DNA of 64,000 nucleotides from Alcaligenaceae bacterium (GTDB lineage: Bacteria; Pseudomonadota; Gammaproteobacteria; Burkholderiales; Burkholderiaceae_B): contig JACCEN010000003.1 in NCBI GenBank assembly GCA_013416435.1, forward strand, positions 124,001 through 188,000, read 5' to 3'. Under the pieces are notes generated by a model. That model made no database searches, was not told the origin of the DNA, and worked only from the letters and a program-made list of their open reading frames with translations. The position numbers and the translations under genes were made by a program. This document shows, in pieces, positions 40,981 through 49,329 of this stretch; position 1 is the stretch's first letter, and each line of letters opens with the position of its first letter.

Positions 40981-41848
40981 AGCCGCGGCCAAGCCCGTCC
41001 ATCGCGATGAAATCGTCAATACGGTCGAAGACAAGGGATACGGCGTCATCGAGAAGCCGCTGAGTGTCTGGGAAAGGCTGCTGGACAACGGCGTTTTTCG
41101 CAAGAGCGTCATGCTGATCCTGCTGGCGCTCGTATGGGAAGCCTATGCTCGATGGTCGGGCAATCCCTTGCTGTTTCCCACCTTCGTCGCAACGGTCCGG
41201 GCCTTCTTCAACGGGATCCTGACGGGCACCTTGTTGCACGCCACCTGGACGTCGATCTCCCTGTTGCTGCAAGGCTATGCGGCGGGGCTGCTCATCGCCG
41301 CCTTGTTCACCGCGTTTGCAAGCGCCACGCGCGTGGGCGCCGATCTGCTCGAAACCCTGACTTCCATGTTCAACCCCCTTCCGTCCATTGCGCTGCTGCC
41401 CCTGTCGATGATCTGGTTCGGGCTGGGCAATGCCAGCATCATCTTCGTGCTGATCCACGCGGTATTGTGGGCGGTGGCCCTCAACACCCATTCGGGCTTT
41501 CGCTCCGTAAGCCTGACCTGGCGCATGGTGGGCCGCAACTATGGCCTGACCGGACTGCGGTACGTATGCAAGATACTGATTCCGGGCGCGTTTCCCAGCA
41601 TTCTCACGGGCATGAAGATAGGTTGGGCGTTCGCTTGGCGCACCTTGATCGCGGCCGAGCTCGTCTTCGGTTCCAGCTCCGGGTCCGGCGGTCTGGGATG
41701 GTATATCTTCCAGAACAAGAACATGCTCGACATTCCCAACGTATTCGCGGGGCTGCTTACGGTCATTCTGTTCGGGCTGCTGGTCGAGAACCTGATTTTC
41801 CGTGTCGTGGAACAGCGCACCATCGGACGCTGGGGCATGCAGATTTGA
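40973..41848 (+). CDS. ABC transporter permease (SsuC/TauC type)
   Basis: 291 residues with about six membrane segments (SVMLILLALVWEAYARW, ISLLLQGYAAGLLIAALFTAF, SIALLPLSMIWFGLGNASIIFVLIHAVLW and others). The coupling motif region is LTGMKIGWAFAWRTLIAAELVFG. GGGAGG is upstream of ATG 40973. Its stop overlaps the next gene start (TGATG), so transport and the MmgE/PrpD step are coupled. Confidence 0.9.
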   Translation: MSEAAAKPVHRDEIVNTVEDKGYGVIEKPLSVWERLLDNGVFRKSVMLILLALVWEAYARWSGNPLLFPTFVATVRAFFNGILTGTLLHATWTSISLLLQGYAAGLLIAALFTAFASATRVGADLLETLTSMFNPLPSIALLPLSMIWFGLGNASIIFVLIHAVLWAVALNTHSGFRSVSLTWRMVGRNYGLTGLRYVCKILIPGAFPSILTGMKIGWAFAWRTLIAAELVFGSSSGSGGLGWYIFQNKNMLDIPNVFAGLLTVILFGLLVENLIFRVVEQRTIGRWGMQI

Positions 41849-43233
41849 TGCCGGCCCTGTCCGAAACCCTGGCCCGGTTCGCGGCGGAAACTTCCGCCGA
41901 GGCCATTTCCGTGCTGGCGATGGAGCGCGCGAAAATGAGCCTTGCCAGCACGCTCGCCAGTTCGGCCATGGGGCAGGACATTCCTTCCGCCCGCATTGTG
42001 CGGGACCTCGAACTGGAAGACGGAGGCGCCGCGCAGGCCACCGTGTGGTTCCAGGGCGCCCGCCTGCCATTGAGCCGCGCAGTGAGGGTGAACGCCATGG
42101 CAAGCGACGCGGCTGCCTCCGACGACAGCGACATGCGCAGCATTGCCCATATCGGAACCATCGTTTCCAGCACGGCGCTTGCCCTGGGTGAATACACAGG
42201 CAGAAGCGGCGCGGAACTGTTGCGGGCAATGGTCCTGGGCTACGAGGTCGCAGGAAGGATAGACGAAGCGCTTACCCCCGGACGCATGCAGCGCGGCTTC
42301 CATGGGTCCGTATCCACCGTGTTCGGCGCGGCCGTGACAGCAGGCCGCCTGCTCGATCTCGATGCGAAGCGCATGGCACACGCGATTTCGCTGGCGGCAA
42401 CGTCCATCGGCGGGATGGCCATCGCTGCCGACACCAGTTGCGCCCGTGAATACCATGCGGGCAACGCAGCCATGATCGGGGTGCAGGCATCTTTGGCGGC
42501 CATGCGCGGCTATGAAGGCGAGCTGGCCGTTCTCGAATCGCCGCGCGGCTTCCTGAGCGCCATGAACGGGCAGGCCTTCGATGACATCGCCAGGGACCTG
42601 GGCAAGGATTGGGATATCGTCACCGATATGGCCATCAAGCTGATGCCCGGCGCTCATCCGTTTCATGCAACGGCCGAAGCCGCGGCCGATGCCGCCATGG
42701 CCGGAGACGTTTCCCCTTCCGATATCGAGCGCGTCACGATATCGTCCGCGGTCCAGTGGACCAACTTCAGAGGCGAGCCGCATCCGCGCAATCTGGTGGA
42801 TGCGGCCCACAGCCTGTTTTATTTCGTGGCGGCGTCCATCGTCGAACGCAAATTCGATTGGGACGCCATGACGGTGACGAAGATGCGAGATCCCGTCATC
42901 GCCGCCGTGCAAGACCGGATCGTGTTCGATCCGGACCCCCCGCCATTGCCCGACCGCTTTCCGCATCGCCATGGCGGCAGCGTCGCGATCCTGCTGAAAG
43001 ACGGCCGGGAATTCGTCAGCACCTGCCGCGCTCCGCGCGGGTCGGGGGCTAGAGGCATAGACTGGAAGGACATCGACGCCAAGTACCGGCGGCTGGCGCC
43101 GATGTCGGGCATGAGCCCGGCACAGGTGGACGCAAGCCTGGGCCTGCTGCGAAACTTCGATGAACTTCAGGACGTCGGCGAACTCATGGATATACTCGCC
43201 CGTCCCAGGGGTCAGGCCCCGTACGGGGCCTGA
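41848..43233 (+). CDS. MmgE/PrpD family protein, C-terminus encoded by a repeat
   Basis: 461 residues. SIAHIGTIVSSTALALGEYTGRSGAELLRAMVLGYEVAGRIDEAL, RGFHGSVSTVFGAAVTAGRLLDLDA and HAGNAAMIGVQASLAAMRGYEGELAVLESPRGFLSAM follow the family order. The last residues (RGQAPYGA) and the stop codon lie in a hairpin repeat, so the original end is altered. It is the last gene of the operon and the partner of the MmgE/PrpD gene on the other side of the divergent control region (36287). The substrate is unknown. Confidence 0.86.
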   Translation: MPALSETLARFAAETSAEAISVLAMERAKMSLASTLASSAMGQDIPSARIVRDLELEDGGAAQATVWFQGARLPLSRAVRVNAMASDAAASDDSDMRSIAHIGTIVSSTALALGEYTGRSGAELLRAMVLGYEVAGRIDEALTPGRMQRGFHGSVSTVFGAAVTAGRLLDLDAKRMAHAISLAATSIGGMAIAADTSCAREYHAGNAAMIGVQASLAAMRGYEGELAVLESPRGFLSAMNGQAFDDIARDLGKDWDIVTDMAIKLMPGAHPFHATAEAAADAAMAGDVSPSDIERVTISSAVQWTNFRGEPHPRNLVDAAHSLFYFVAASIVERKFDWDAMTVTKMRDPVIAAVQDRIVFDPDPPPLPDRFPHRHGGSVAILLKDGREFVSTCRAPRGSGARGIDWKDIDAKYRRLAPMSGMSPAQVDASLGLLRNFDELQDVGELMDILARPRGQAPYGA

Positions 43234-43237
43234 CCCC
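43208..43237. repeat. Palindromic hairpin repeat, copy 14 (covariant)
   Basis: GGGGTCAGGCCCC and GGGGCCTGACCCC around GTAC: an A-to-G change matched by T-to-C. It supplies the stop codon (43231-43233) of the MmgE/PrpD gene. Confidence 0.95.
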
Positions 43238-43264
43238 ATCAAATACCCAGGAGTTAGACGCTGA

Positions 43265-43294
43265 GGGGTCAGACCCCGTATGGGGTCTGACCCC
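43265..43294. repeat. Palindromic hairpin repeat, copy 15
   Basis: Consensus arms with GTAT loop, 14 bp beyond the stop of the convergent metQ-like gene. Confidence 0.95.
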
Positions 43295-43308
43295 TCGTCG
43301 GCAGGGGC

Positions 43309-44136
43309 TTATTTCGAGCCAGCCAATGCTGCTGGAACGACATACCCAGGGAAATGCTTATCGAGGGCTTGCTTGAACTCGGCCGACTTGAACGACTCGG
43401 CAAGATCCTTGGCCCATTGTTTGTCCTTGTCTGCCGTGCGTACGGCGACAACCTGTTGGTATTCGATGGGCGGCTCTTCCAGGACGACGGCGCTGGGCAG
43501 CGCCAGACCGGCGGCAATGGCGAAGTTGCCGGGCACGATGGCGAAATCCGCATCGCCCACGGTGCGGGGAAGTTGGGCGGCTTCAACCGGCTGCAGGCGA
43601 ATCTTCTTTGGATTTTCCGTCACATCGCGTTCGGCGACACGCAGCGGATCGATGTCGGCACGGACTTTTACCAAGCCGTGCTTTTGCAGCAGCAGCAAGG
43701 CACGTGCAAGATTGCTGGGGTCATTGGGCAGGGTGTAGCGGTCGCCTTCCTTGGTCTCGTCCAGGCTCTTGCGCGTCTTGGAATAGATGCCCATGGGGGC
43801 GGTCGTGCTCTGCGCAATGTCGGTGATGTCGAGCTTCTTGTCTTCCTTGAAACGGTTCAAGTAAGAAATATGCTGGAACAGGTTGGCGTCCAGCGAGCCC
43901 TGGGCGAGAGCCAGGTTGGGCTGCACGTAATCGTTGAATTCCACCAGCTTGACCTTGTAGCCCTTTTGTTCAAGCTGAGGCACGATGGCGAACTTGAGGA
44001 CATCATAGTTGTAGCCGGCCGTTGCTCCAAACACCAGGTTCTCCTTTTCGGCATCGGCCGCATGCACGGTTGCAACGCCCAGGGTCATGGCCGCCGCGAC
44101 AGCGCCAAGAACAATACGACGACGAATATTCAACAT
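43309..44136 (-). CDS. metQ: MetQ/NlpA-family ABC substrate-binding protein
   Basis: 275 residues. LVFGATAGYNYDVLKFAIVPQLEQKGYKVKLVEFNDYVQPNLALAQGSLDANLFQHISYLNRF and TLPNDPSNLARALLLLQKHGLVKVR are the family signatures. The signal peptide (RRRIVLGAVAAAMTLGVATVHAADA) has no lipobox cysteine, so it is probably a soluble periplasmic protein instead of the usual lipoprotein. It is the last gene of the metN-metI-metQ order. Methionine is the default ligand, but the neighbourhood leaves other sulfur compounds open. Confidence 0.85.
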   Translation of the reverse strand: MLNIRRRIVLGAVAAAMTLGVATVHAADAEKENLVFGATAGYNYDVLKFAIVPQLEQKGYKVKLVEFNDYVQPNLALAQGSLDANLFQHISYLNRFKEDKKLDITDIAQSTTAPMGIYSKTRKSLDETKEGDRYTLPNDPSNLARALLLLQKHGLVKVRADIDPLRVAERDVTENPKKIRLQPVEAAQLPRTVGDADFAIVPGNFAIAAGLALPSAVVLEEPPIEYQQVVAVRTADKDKQWAKDLAESFKSAEFKQALDKHFPGYVVPAALAGSK

Positions 44137-44163
44137 GTTGTCATTCCTTTTTAAGTAAATGGA

Positions 44164-44826
44164 TCAGCGCTTATCCAGGCGGTGGGCAATGGCGTTGCCC
44201 CCGAACTGGATGATCTGCACCAAGATGATCAGTAATGCCACGGTCAGCAGCATGACGTCGGTCTGGAACCGGTAATAGCCGTAGCGTATGGCCAGGTCGC
44301 CGATGCCGCCCCCGCCCACTACGCCGGCGACCGCCGAATAGGACAGGAAGCTGACGGCGAGGACGGTCAGCGCCAGCATCAGGCCGGAACGCGCTTCGCG
44401 AACCAGCACGCGGCGCACGATCTGGTACTGTGACGCCCCCATGGCCTCGGCCGCTTCAATGACGCCGCGCGGCACTTCACGCAAACTCTGTTCCACCAGG
44501 CGCGCGAAGTACGGAATGGCCGCCACCGACAAGGGCACTGACGCCGCAAGCGGCCCAATCGAGGTGCCCACCACGGTCGTGGTGATCGGCGTCAGTACCA
44601 CCAGCAGAATAATGAACGGGAAGGATCGCACGGTGTTCACCACCCAGCTGACGATCAAATAGAGCTTGCGGTTTTCCAGGGCTTGGTTGGGCCCCATCTG
44701 AAACAGCAATACGCCCAGCGGGCCGCCAATCACAATGGCACAGGCGACGCCGATGCCCAGCATCAGGAAGGTCTGCGCGATGGCGAGCCACAGCTCGGGA
44801 AGAATGGCAATGATGTTTTCGCTCAT
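44164..44826 (-). CDS. metI: MetI-family ABC permease
   Basis: 220 residues with about five membrane helices. WLAIAQTFLMLGIGVACAIVIGGPLGVLLF opens it, RSFPFIILLVVLTPITTTVVGTSIGPLAA and EVPRGVIEAAEAMGASQYQIVRRVLVREA follow, and SAVAGVVGGGGIGDLAIRYGYYRF is the MetI signature. ATG 44826 is preferred; a GTG at 44832 overlapping the metN stop is possible. It is coupled to metN. Confidence 0.88.
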   Translation of the reverse strand: MSENIIAILPELWLAIAQTFLMLGIGVACAIVIGGPLGVLLFQMGPNQALENRKLYLIVSWVVNTVRSFPFIILLVVLTPITTTVVGTSIGPLAASVPLSVAAIPYFARLVEQSLREVPRGVIEAAEAMGASQYQIVRRVLVREARSGLMLALTVLAVSFLSYSAVAGVVGGGGIGDLAIRYGYYRFQTDVMLLTVALLIILVQIIQFGGNAIAHRLDKR

Positions 44827-44828
44827 GA

Positions 44829-45635
44829 TCACTCGGCAGCATGGCCTGCAGATGCAGACAATGAATGTTCCTTCAGGATTTGCATTTTCAGGCGTTCTTT
44901 TTCCAGCTCTTTACCGAGCGCGCTCAGGCGTTCGGTGGACTGGTCGTCGGTATCGAACTGTTCGACCAGTTCGCCATGCTCGAGCACCGCTACGCGGGTG
45001 CACAGAGTCTGCACCACCGAGAGCTCATGCGTGACGATCACGATGGTCACGCCCAATTTTTCATTGATGTCCCGCAGGGTATGAAGCACGCTGCGCGTGG
45101 TTTCCGCGTCGAGCGCAGAGGTCGGCTCGTCGCACAACATGACCTTGGGCCGGGGTGCCAGCGCGCGTGCAATGGCCACGCGCTGCTTCTGGCCGCCAGA
45201 CAACTGGGCAGGATAATGCTCGGCCTTGTCCGTCAGGCCCACCAGCGCGAGGCATTCCTGTACGCGCGACTTCAACTCCTTACGCCCGAATCGCCCGTGT
45301 AAGGTCAACGGAAAGGCAACGTTCTCGTAGACCGTGGCGTTTTGCAGAAGGTTGAACTGCTGGAAGATCATGCCCAGGTTCTGGCGAGCCAGGCGCAGTT
45401 CCGGGGTAGACAGTTGGGTGAGGTCGCGCCCCTCGAGTAGCACCTGCCCGTTGTCGGGGCGTTCCAGCAGATTGATCATGCGCAAGAGGGTCGATTTCCC
45501 GGCTCCACTGCGGCCGATCAGGCCGAAGATCTGGCCCTGGCCGATATCCAAGGAGGTCGGCGCCACGGCTGTGAACATTCCGCCGCCCGGCATGGGAAAC
45601 GTCTTGGTCACGCCTGACAGCCGAATGAGCGGCAT
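44829..45635 (-). CDS. metN: MetN-family ABC ATP-binding protein
   Basis: 268 residues from ATG 45635, which has AGGA upstream; ATG 45662 is the alternative. Walker [35 protein letters not shown], signature [16 protein letters not shown], Walker [17 protein letters not shown] and the switch region [14 protein letters not shown] are intact. The C-terminal regulatory NIL domain of full-length MetN (about 340 residues) is missing, replaced by a short tail, so transinhibition by methionine is not expected. It is divergent from the IclR gene at 45928. Confidence 0.88.
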   Translation of the reverse strand: MPLIRLSGVTKTFPMPGGGMFTAVAPTSLDIGQGQIFGLIGRSGAGKSTLLRMINLLERPDNGQVLLEGRDLTQLSTPELRLARQNLGMIFQQFNLLQNATVYENVAFPLTLHGRFGRKELKSRVQECLALVGLTDKAEHYPAQLSGGQKQRVAIARALAPRPKVMLCDEPTSALDAETTRSVLHTLRDINEKLGVTIVIVTHELSVVQTLCTRVAVLEHGELVEQFDTDDQSTERLSALGKELEKERLKMQILKEHSLSASAGHAAE

Positions 45636-45861
45636 GGCGTCCTGGTTGTGACTGGAATGCATGGCGAGAGAGAGGCGGAGGGGCGCCGTTGAAGCAGATG
45701 GTAAGAAGGAGGGAAGTATAGTGGCAGTCCGGCCTTGCCGGCATGCCGTTTAGCTTTATGCTTATTTCCATTGGCTATAAGTGGGGAGTGTTTAATATGC
45801 GACATCGCGCTTGTGCAGCCGGAGCGTGCCGCTTATTGCGCGATCTAGCCTGACGTCGTGT

Positions 45862-45871
45862 GGAAATTTCC
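45862..45871. promoter_or_regulatory. Short palindrome in divergent metN-iclR region
   Basis: GGAAATTTCC, a perfect 10-bp palindrome like the core of some IclR operators. The 265-bp region 45663-45927 contains no gene. Confidence 0.3.
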
Positions 45872-45891
45872 GCAGCTAGGAAATTCATGCT

Positions 45892-45927
45892 ATTCTAAAT
45901 ATAGAATGTAATTCTATTATTTAGAAT
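45892..45927. promoter_or_regulatory. Tandem AT-rich operators abutting the iclR start
   Basis: The palindrome ATTCTAAATATAGAAT (45892-45907) and an inverted repeat ATTCT-N7-AGAAT (45911-45927) share the half-site ATTCT/AGAAT. The second ends one base before the ATG. Confidence 0.6.
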
Positions 45928-46755
45928 ATGGATAAAACCTTAGTCAAAGGTATGGCCGTACTCGAATTTCTCGTCAACAACGCTCAAGCCGCGAGCGTGT
46001 CCGAGGTCGCACACGGCCTGTCGCTGCTTCCCAGCAACGCGCATCGCACCTTGCAGACCTTGGTAGCGCTGGGCTATGTCCGCCAGGCATCCGATGCGCG
46101 TTACGAACCCACGCTGCGGCTGTTCGAACTGGGCTCGAAAGTGGTCGGCTCGCTCGACATCCGCCACGTTGCACATCAGGCCATGGCGACGCTGGCGAAC
46201 GAAACGCTCGAGACCATCCATTTGGTCGTGCGCGATGGCGCGCAAATCGTTTACCTGGACAAAATCGACAGTCCCCAGCCGGTTGCCGCGTACTCGCGTA
46301 TTGGCGGGCGGGCGCCTGCCCAATGCGTGGCAAGCGGAAAGGTCCTGCTGGCGTATTCCATGCCGCCGGAAAAAAACCGAGCCGTGGCGTGGCTGCGCCA
46401 GACGGTGCCTGCCTTGAAGGCCTACACCGCCAACAGCCATGTGGATCACGAAATCCTGCTGACAGACCTCATGGCGGTGCGCGAACAGGGTTACGCGATG
46501 AATCAGGGGGAATGGCGCGTAGACGTCTCGGGACTGGGCGCGCCCGTATTCGATGGACGTGGGCAAGTGGTCGGCGCGCTGGGCATGAGCATGCCCAGCA
46601 GCCGGGCGCTGCCCGACCGTTTGCCGGAGCTGATTGCGCCGCTGCGTATAGCGGCCGCATCCACGTCGGCGTTGTTGGGATACCGGCCCGACGCGATGGC
46701 GTCGGGCCGGCGTGTTTTAAATGAAGGACAAGAGCGAAGCATGATGAAAACGTAG
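45928..46755 (+). CDS. IclR-family transcriptional regulator
   Basis: 275 residues. MDKTLVKGMAVLEFLVNNAQAASVSEVAHGLSLLPSNAHRTLQTLVALGYVRQ is the winged helix and LDKIDSPQPVAAYSRIGGRAPAQCVASGKVLLAYSMP belongs to the effector domain, which ends near LLGYRP. About 20 extra residues follow and are encoded across a terminator-like hairpin. No ribosome binding site precedes the ATG because operator sequence abuts it, so a leaderless or weakly translated message is possible. It probably controls the Bug/dehydrogenase/ligase genes and perhaps metNIQ. Confidence 0.87.
   Translation: MDKTLVKGMAVLEFLVNNAQAASVSEVAHGLSLLPSNAHRTLQTLVALGYVRQASDARYEPTLRLFELGSKVVGSLDIRHVAHQAMATLANETLETIHLVVRDGAQIVYLDKIDSPQPVAAYSRIGGRAPAQCVASGKVLLAYSMPPEKNRAVAWLRQTVPALKAYTANSHVDHEILLTDLMAVREQGYAMNQGEWRVDVSGLGAPVFDGRGQVVGALGMSMPSSRALPDRLPELIAPLRIAAASTSALLGYRPDAMASGRRVLNEGQERSMMKT
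46683..46718 (+). terminator. Terminator-like hairpin inside the 3' end of iclR
   Basis: A perfect 12-bp stem CCGGCCCGACGC / GCGTCGGGCCGG with loop GATG, followed by CGTGTTTT. It lies 37 bp before the iclR stop. Confidence 0.6.
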
Positions 46756-46797
46756 TTTCAGCCGCTGCATGGCGGCGCCACCCGCAAGGAGACAACG

Positions 46798-47838
46798 ATG
46801 TCAATACTAATGATGTTGCACGATCGAACACCAGGCAGTGGCAGTACCCTCGCAAAACTTACGTCTTGGCGCAGGCTGGCGTGGCCGCTCGCCATCGCCG
46901 CCGGCCTGTCGCTGGCCGCGCCCGTTGCGCAGGCGGCGGACGATTGGCCGAACCGGCCCATCCGCATGCTGGTGCCATATCCACCCGGCGGCGGCACCGA
47001 CATCATCGCCCGCATCATCCAGGAAGACCTGGGCAAGCAGTTGGGCCAGACCGTGGTCATCGAGAACCGCGGCGGGGCCGCCGGCATGATAGGCACGGAA
47101 GCCGTGGCCAGGGCCGATCCCGACGGCTACACCGTGCTCTTCACCCTTTCCTCGCACACCATAAATCCCGCCATCTACAAGAAGCTGAGTTTCGATACCG
47201 CCAACGATTTCGCACCGGTATCGCTGGTCGCCTCCTTGCCTCAGATACTGGTTGCCAATCCCGGGTTCTCGGCCAACAACGTAGGCGATCTGCTCCAGCA
47301 GGCTAAAGCCGCACCCGGCGAAATCTCGTACGGTTCGGTGGGAAATGGGTCGCCCAGCCATATCGCGGGCGAGCTGCTGGGCCTGCGCACCGGCACGAAA
47401 ATGCAGCATATTCCCTATCGCGGCGGCGGCCCGGCCGTCAATGATGTCCTGGGCAATCAGATTCCGCTGCTGTGGGTATCGATTCCCGCCGCGGCCGGTT
47501 TCGTGAAGACCGGGCGCCTGAAGCCGCTGGCCGTGTCCACTGTTCGCCGCAGCCCGATGTTCCCCGACGTGCCCACAGTGCAAGAGTCCGGTGTGGCCGA
47601 CTTCGAAGTGGATTCATGGTATGCCATGTTCGTTCCCAGCAAGACGCCGGCACCTGTCATCGACCGTTTGTCCAAGGCGGTCTCCGTGGTGGTGCAAAAG
47701 CCCGAGATCAAGGAAAAGCTCCTGGGCCAAGGCGCGGAAGCGGTCGGAAGCAGTCCCGGGCGACTAGGGGAAATCGTCAATACAGAACTGACCAAATGGG
47801 CGTCCCTTGCCCAGGAGGCCAAGATCAAACTCGATTGA
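46798..47838 (+). CDS. Bug-family (TctC) substrate-binding protein
   Basis: 346 residues. The signal peptide (RRLAWPLAIAAGLSLAAPVAQA) is preceded by an unusually long N-terminal part. Then come WPNRPIRMLVPYPPGGGTDIIARIIQEDLGKQLGQTVVIENRGGAAGMIG, DPDGYTVLFTLSSHTINP and HIPYRGGGPAVNDVLGNQ. AAGGAGAC precedes the ATG. It lies between the IclR gene and the acylating aldehyde dehydrogenase, and may recognise the acid fed to the CoA ligase. Confidence 0.9.
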   Translation: MSILMMLHDRTPGSGSTLAKLTSWRRLAWPLAIAAGLSLAAPVAQAADDWPNRPIRMLVPYPPGGGTDIIARIIQEDLGKQLGQTVVIENRGGAAGMIGTEAVARADPDGYTVLFTLSSHTINPAIYKKLSFDTANDFAPVSLVASLPQILVANPGFSANNVGDLLQQAKAAPGEISYGSVGNGSPSHIAGELLGLRTGTKMQHIPYRGGGPAVNDVLGNQIPLLWVSIPAAAGFVKTGRLKPLAVSTVRRSPMFPDVPTVQESGVADFEVDSWYAMFVPSKTPAPVIDRLSKAVSVVVQKPEIKEKLLGQGAEAVGSSPGRLGEIVNTELTKWASLAQEAKIKLD

Positions 47839-47871
47839 TGCCAATCGAGGCACAACAGGAGCCATATCATC

Positions 47872-49329
47872 ATGCAGACATCGCCGGCCCAACTACCGCT
47901 ACGCACCGACCCGGAATCCATGGAACAAGTGGCTGCCCTGGTGCAGCGGGCCCGCCGCGCCCAAGAGGCGATCAACGATTACACACAGGCCCAGGCGGAC
48001 GATCTCGCCCTGGCCTGCGGTTGGGCCATCATGGAGCCCGACCGCAATCGGACACTCGCGGAAACTGCAGTGCAGGACACGGGCCTGGGAAACGTGGCCG
48101 ACAAGATCACCAAGAATCACCGCAAGACCCTGGGCCTGCTGCGCGATCTTCAGCACGCCCGGACAGTGGGCGTGGTGGCGGAGTACCCGGATCTTGGCCT
48201 GGTCGAGTTTGCGCGGCCAGTCGGCGTGGTGGCGGCGATCACGCCGTCCACCAATCCGGGGGCCACGCCCGCCAACAAGATCATCAACGCGCTCAAGTGC
48301 CGCAACGCGGTCATCGTTGCGCCTTCTCCCAAGGGCGCGGGCACATGCCGCATGCTTCTCGGCTACATCCACACAGAGCTGGAGCGCATCGGCATGGAGC
48401 GCGAACTGGCCGAAGGGCTCGTGCAGATGCTTCCGACTCCCGTCTCCAAGGCCTTGACGCATGCCTTGATGATGCAGGCGGACCTGATCGTTGCGACCGG
48501 TAGCCAGGCCAACGTACGGGCCGCCTACCTGAGCGGGACGCCTGCGTTCGGGGTCGGCGCGGGCAACGTGGCCAGCATCGTCGATGCCACCGCCGATCTC
48601 GCGGCCGCGGCCGAGCGCATCATGCTGTCCAAGACCTTCGACAACGCCACCAGTTGCTCGTCCGAAAACAGCGTGGTGGTCGACGACGCGGTGGCCGATG
48701 GCCTGATTGCGGAATTCGCCAAGCTGGGGGCGCCGCTGCTGGCGCCAGATGAAAAATCGTCGCTGCAGTCGGCGATGTGGCCGGACGGCAGATTGTCGGG
48801 CGCCCTGACGGCCAAAGCGGCGGACCACATCGCGGCCGCGGCGGGCTTGACGCGTCCCGAAATGTCGGCGGCTCGGACCTTGGTGGTGGAAGAGAGCGGT
48901 TTCGGCCCGGAACATCCCTTCTCCGGCGAAAAGCTGTCTCCCGTGCTGACCCTGTATCGCAGCCGCGACCGCGAGCATGCCGCGCAAATCGTGGCATCCA
49001 TCTATGCCTATCAGGGGGCGGGGCATTCGGTCGGCCTGCACATCGACCCCGCGGAGGCTGATGGGCAGGCCAGGCGCCTGGCGGAAACCTTGCCGGTGGC
49101 GCGCGTCATCGTGAATCAACCGCATACCTTTGCGACGGGAGGCAGTTTCGAGAACGGGCTGCCGTTTTCCCTGTCCATGGGTTGCGGCACTTGGGGCGGC
49201 AACAACTTTTCCGCCAATATGGATTACCGCCAGTACCTCAACACGACACGGGTCGTATTCCCGACAGCCGGGGAAGTTCCCAGCGAAGCGCAGATATTCG
49301 GCGCATTCTTTGACAGGTACGGACGATGA
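47872..49329 (+). CDS. CoA-acylating aldehyde dehydrogenase, sulfoacetaldehyde dehydrogenase (SauS)-like
   Basis: 485 residues. ARPVGVVAAITPSTNPGATPANKIINALKCRNAVIVAPSPKG is the acylating ALDH nucleotide and CoA region, FDNATSCSSENSVVV carries the catalytic Cys, and the end MGCGTWGGNNFSANMDYRQYLNTTRVVFP is shared with EutE/AdhE-type enzymes. In Cupriavidus, SauS reduces sulfoacetyl-CoA to sulfoacetaldehyde; the gene order here with a CoA ligase matches that pathway. Other short acyl-CoAs remain possible. Its stop overlaps the ligase start. Confidence 0.72.
   Translation: MQTSPAQLPLRTDPESMEQVAALVQRARRAQEAINDYTQAQADDLALACGWAIMEPDRNRTLAETAVQDTGLGNVADKITKNHRKTLGLLRDLQHARTVGVVAEYPDLGLVEFARPVGVVAAITPSTNPGATPANKIINALKCRNAVIVAPSPKGAGTCRMLLGYIHTELERIGMERELAEGLVQMLPTPVSKALTHALMMQADLIVATGSQANVRAAYLSGTPAFGVGAGNVASIVDATADLAAAAERIMLSKTFDNATSCSSENSVVVDDAVADGLIAEFAKLGAPLLAPDEKSSLQSAMWPDGRLSGALTAKAADHIAAAAGLTRPEMSAARTLVVEESGFGPEHPFSGEKLSPVLTLYRSRDREHAAQIVASIYAYQGAGHSVGLHIDPAEADGQARRLAETLPVARVIVNQPHTFATGGSFENGLPFSLSMGCGTWGGNNFSANMDYRQYLNTTRVVFPTAGEVPSEAQIFGAFFDRYGR

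Noticed and set aside
41134-41847. Upstream extension of the second MmgE/PrpD frame
   Set aside because: It overlaps the ABC permease gene and is His/Arg-rich; the TGATG junction at 41846-41850 marks the real start.
45663-45927. SAM or other riboswitch upstream of metN
   Set aside because: No conserved riboswitch stem set could be recognised in the short leader; only IclR-type palindromes are evident.
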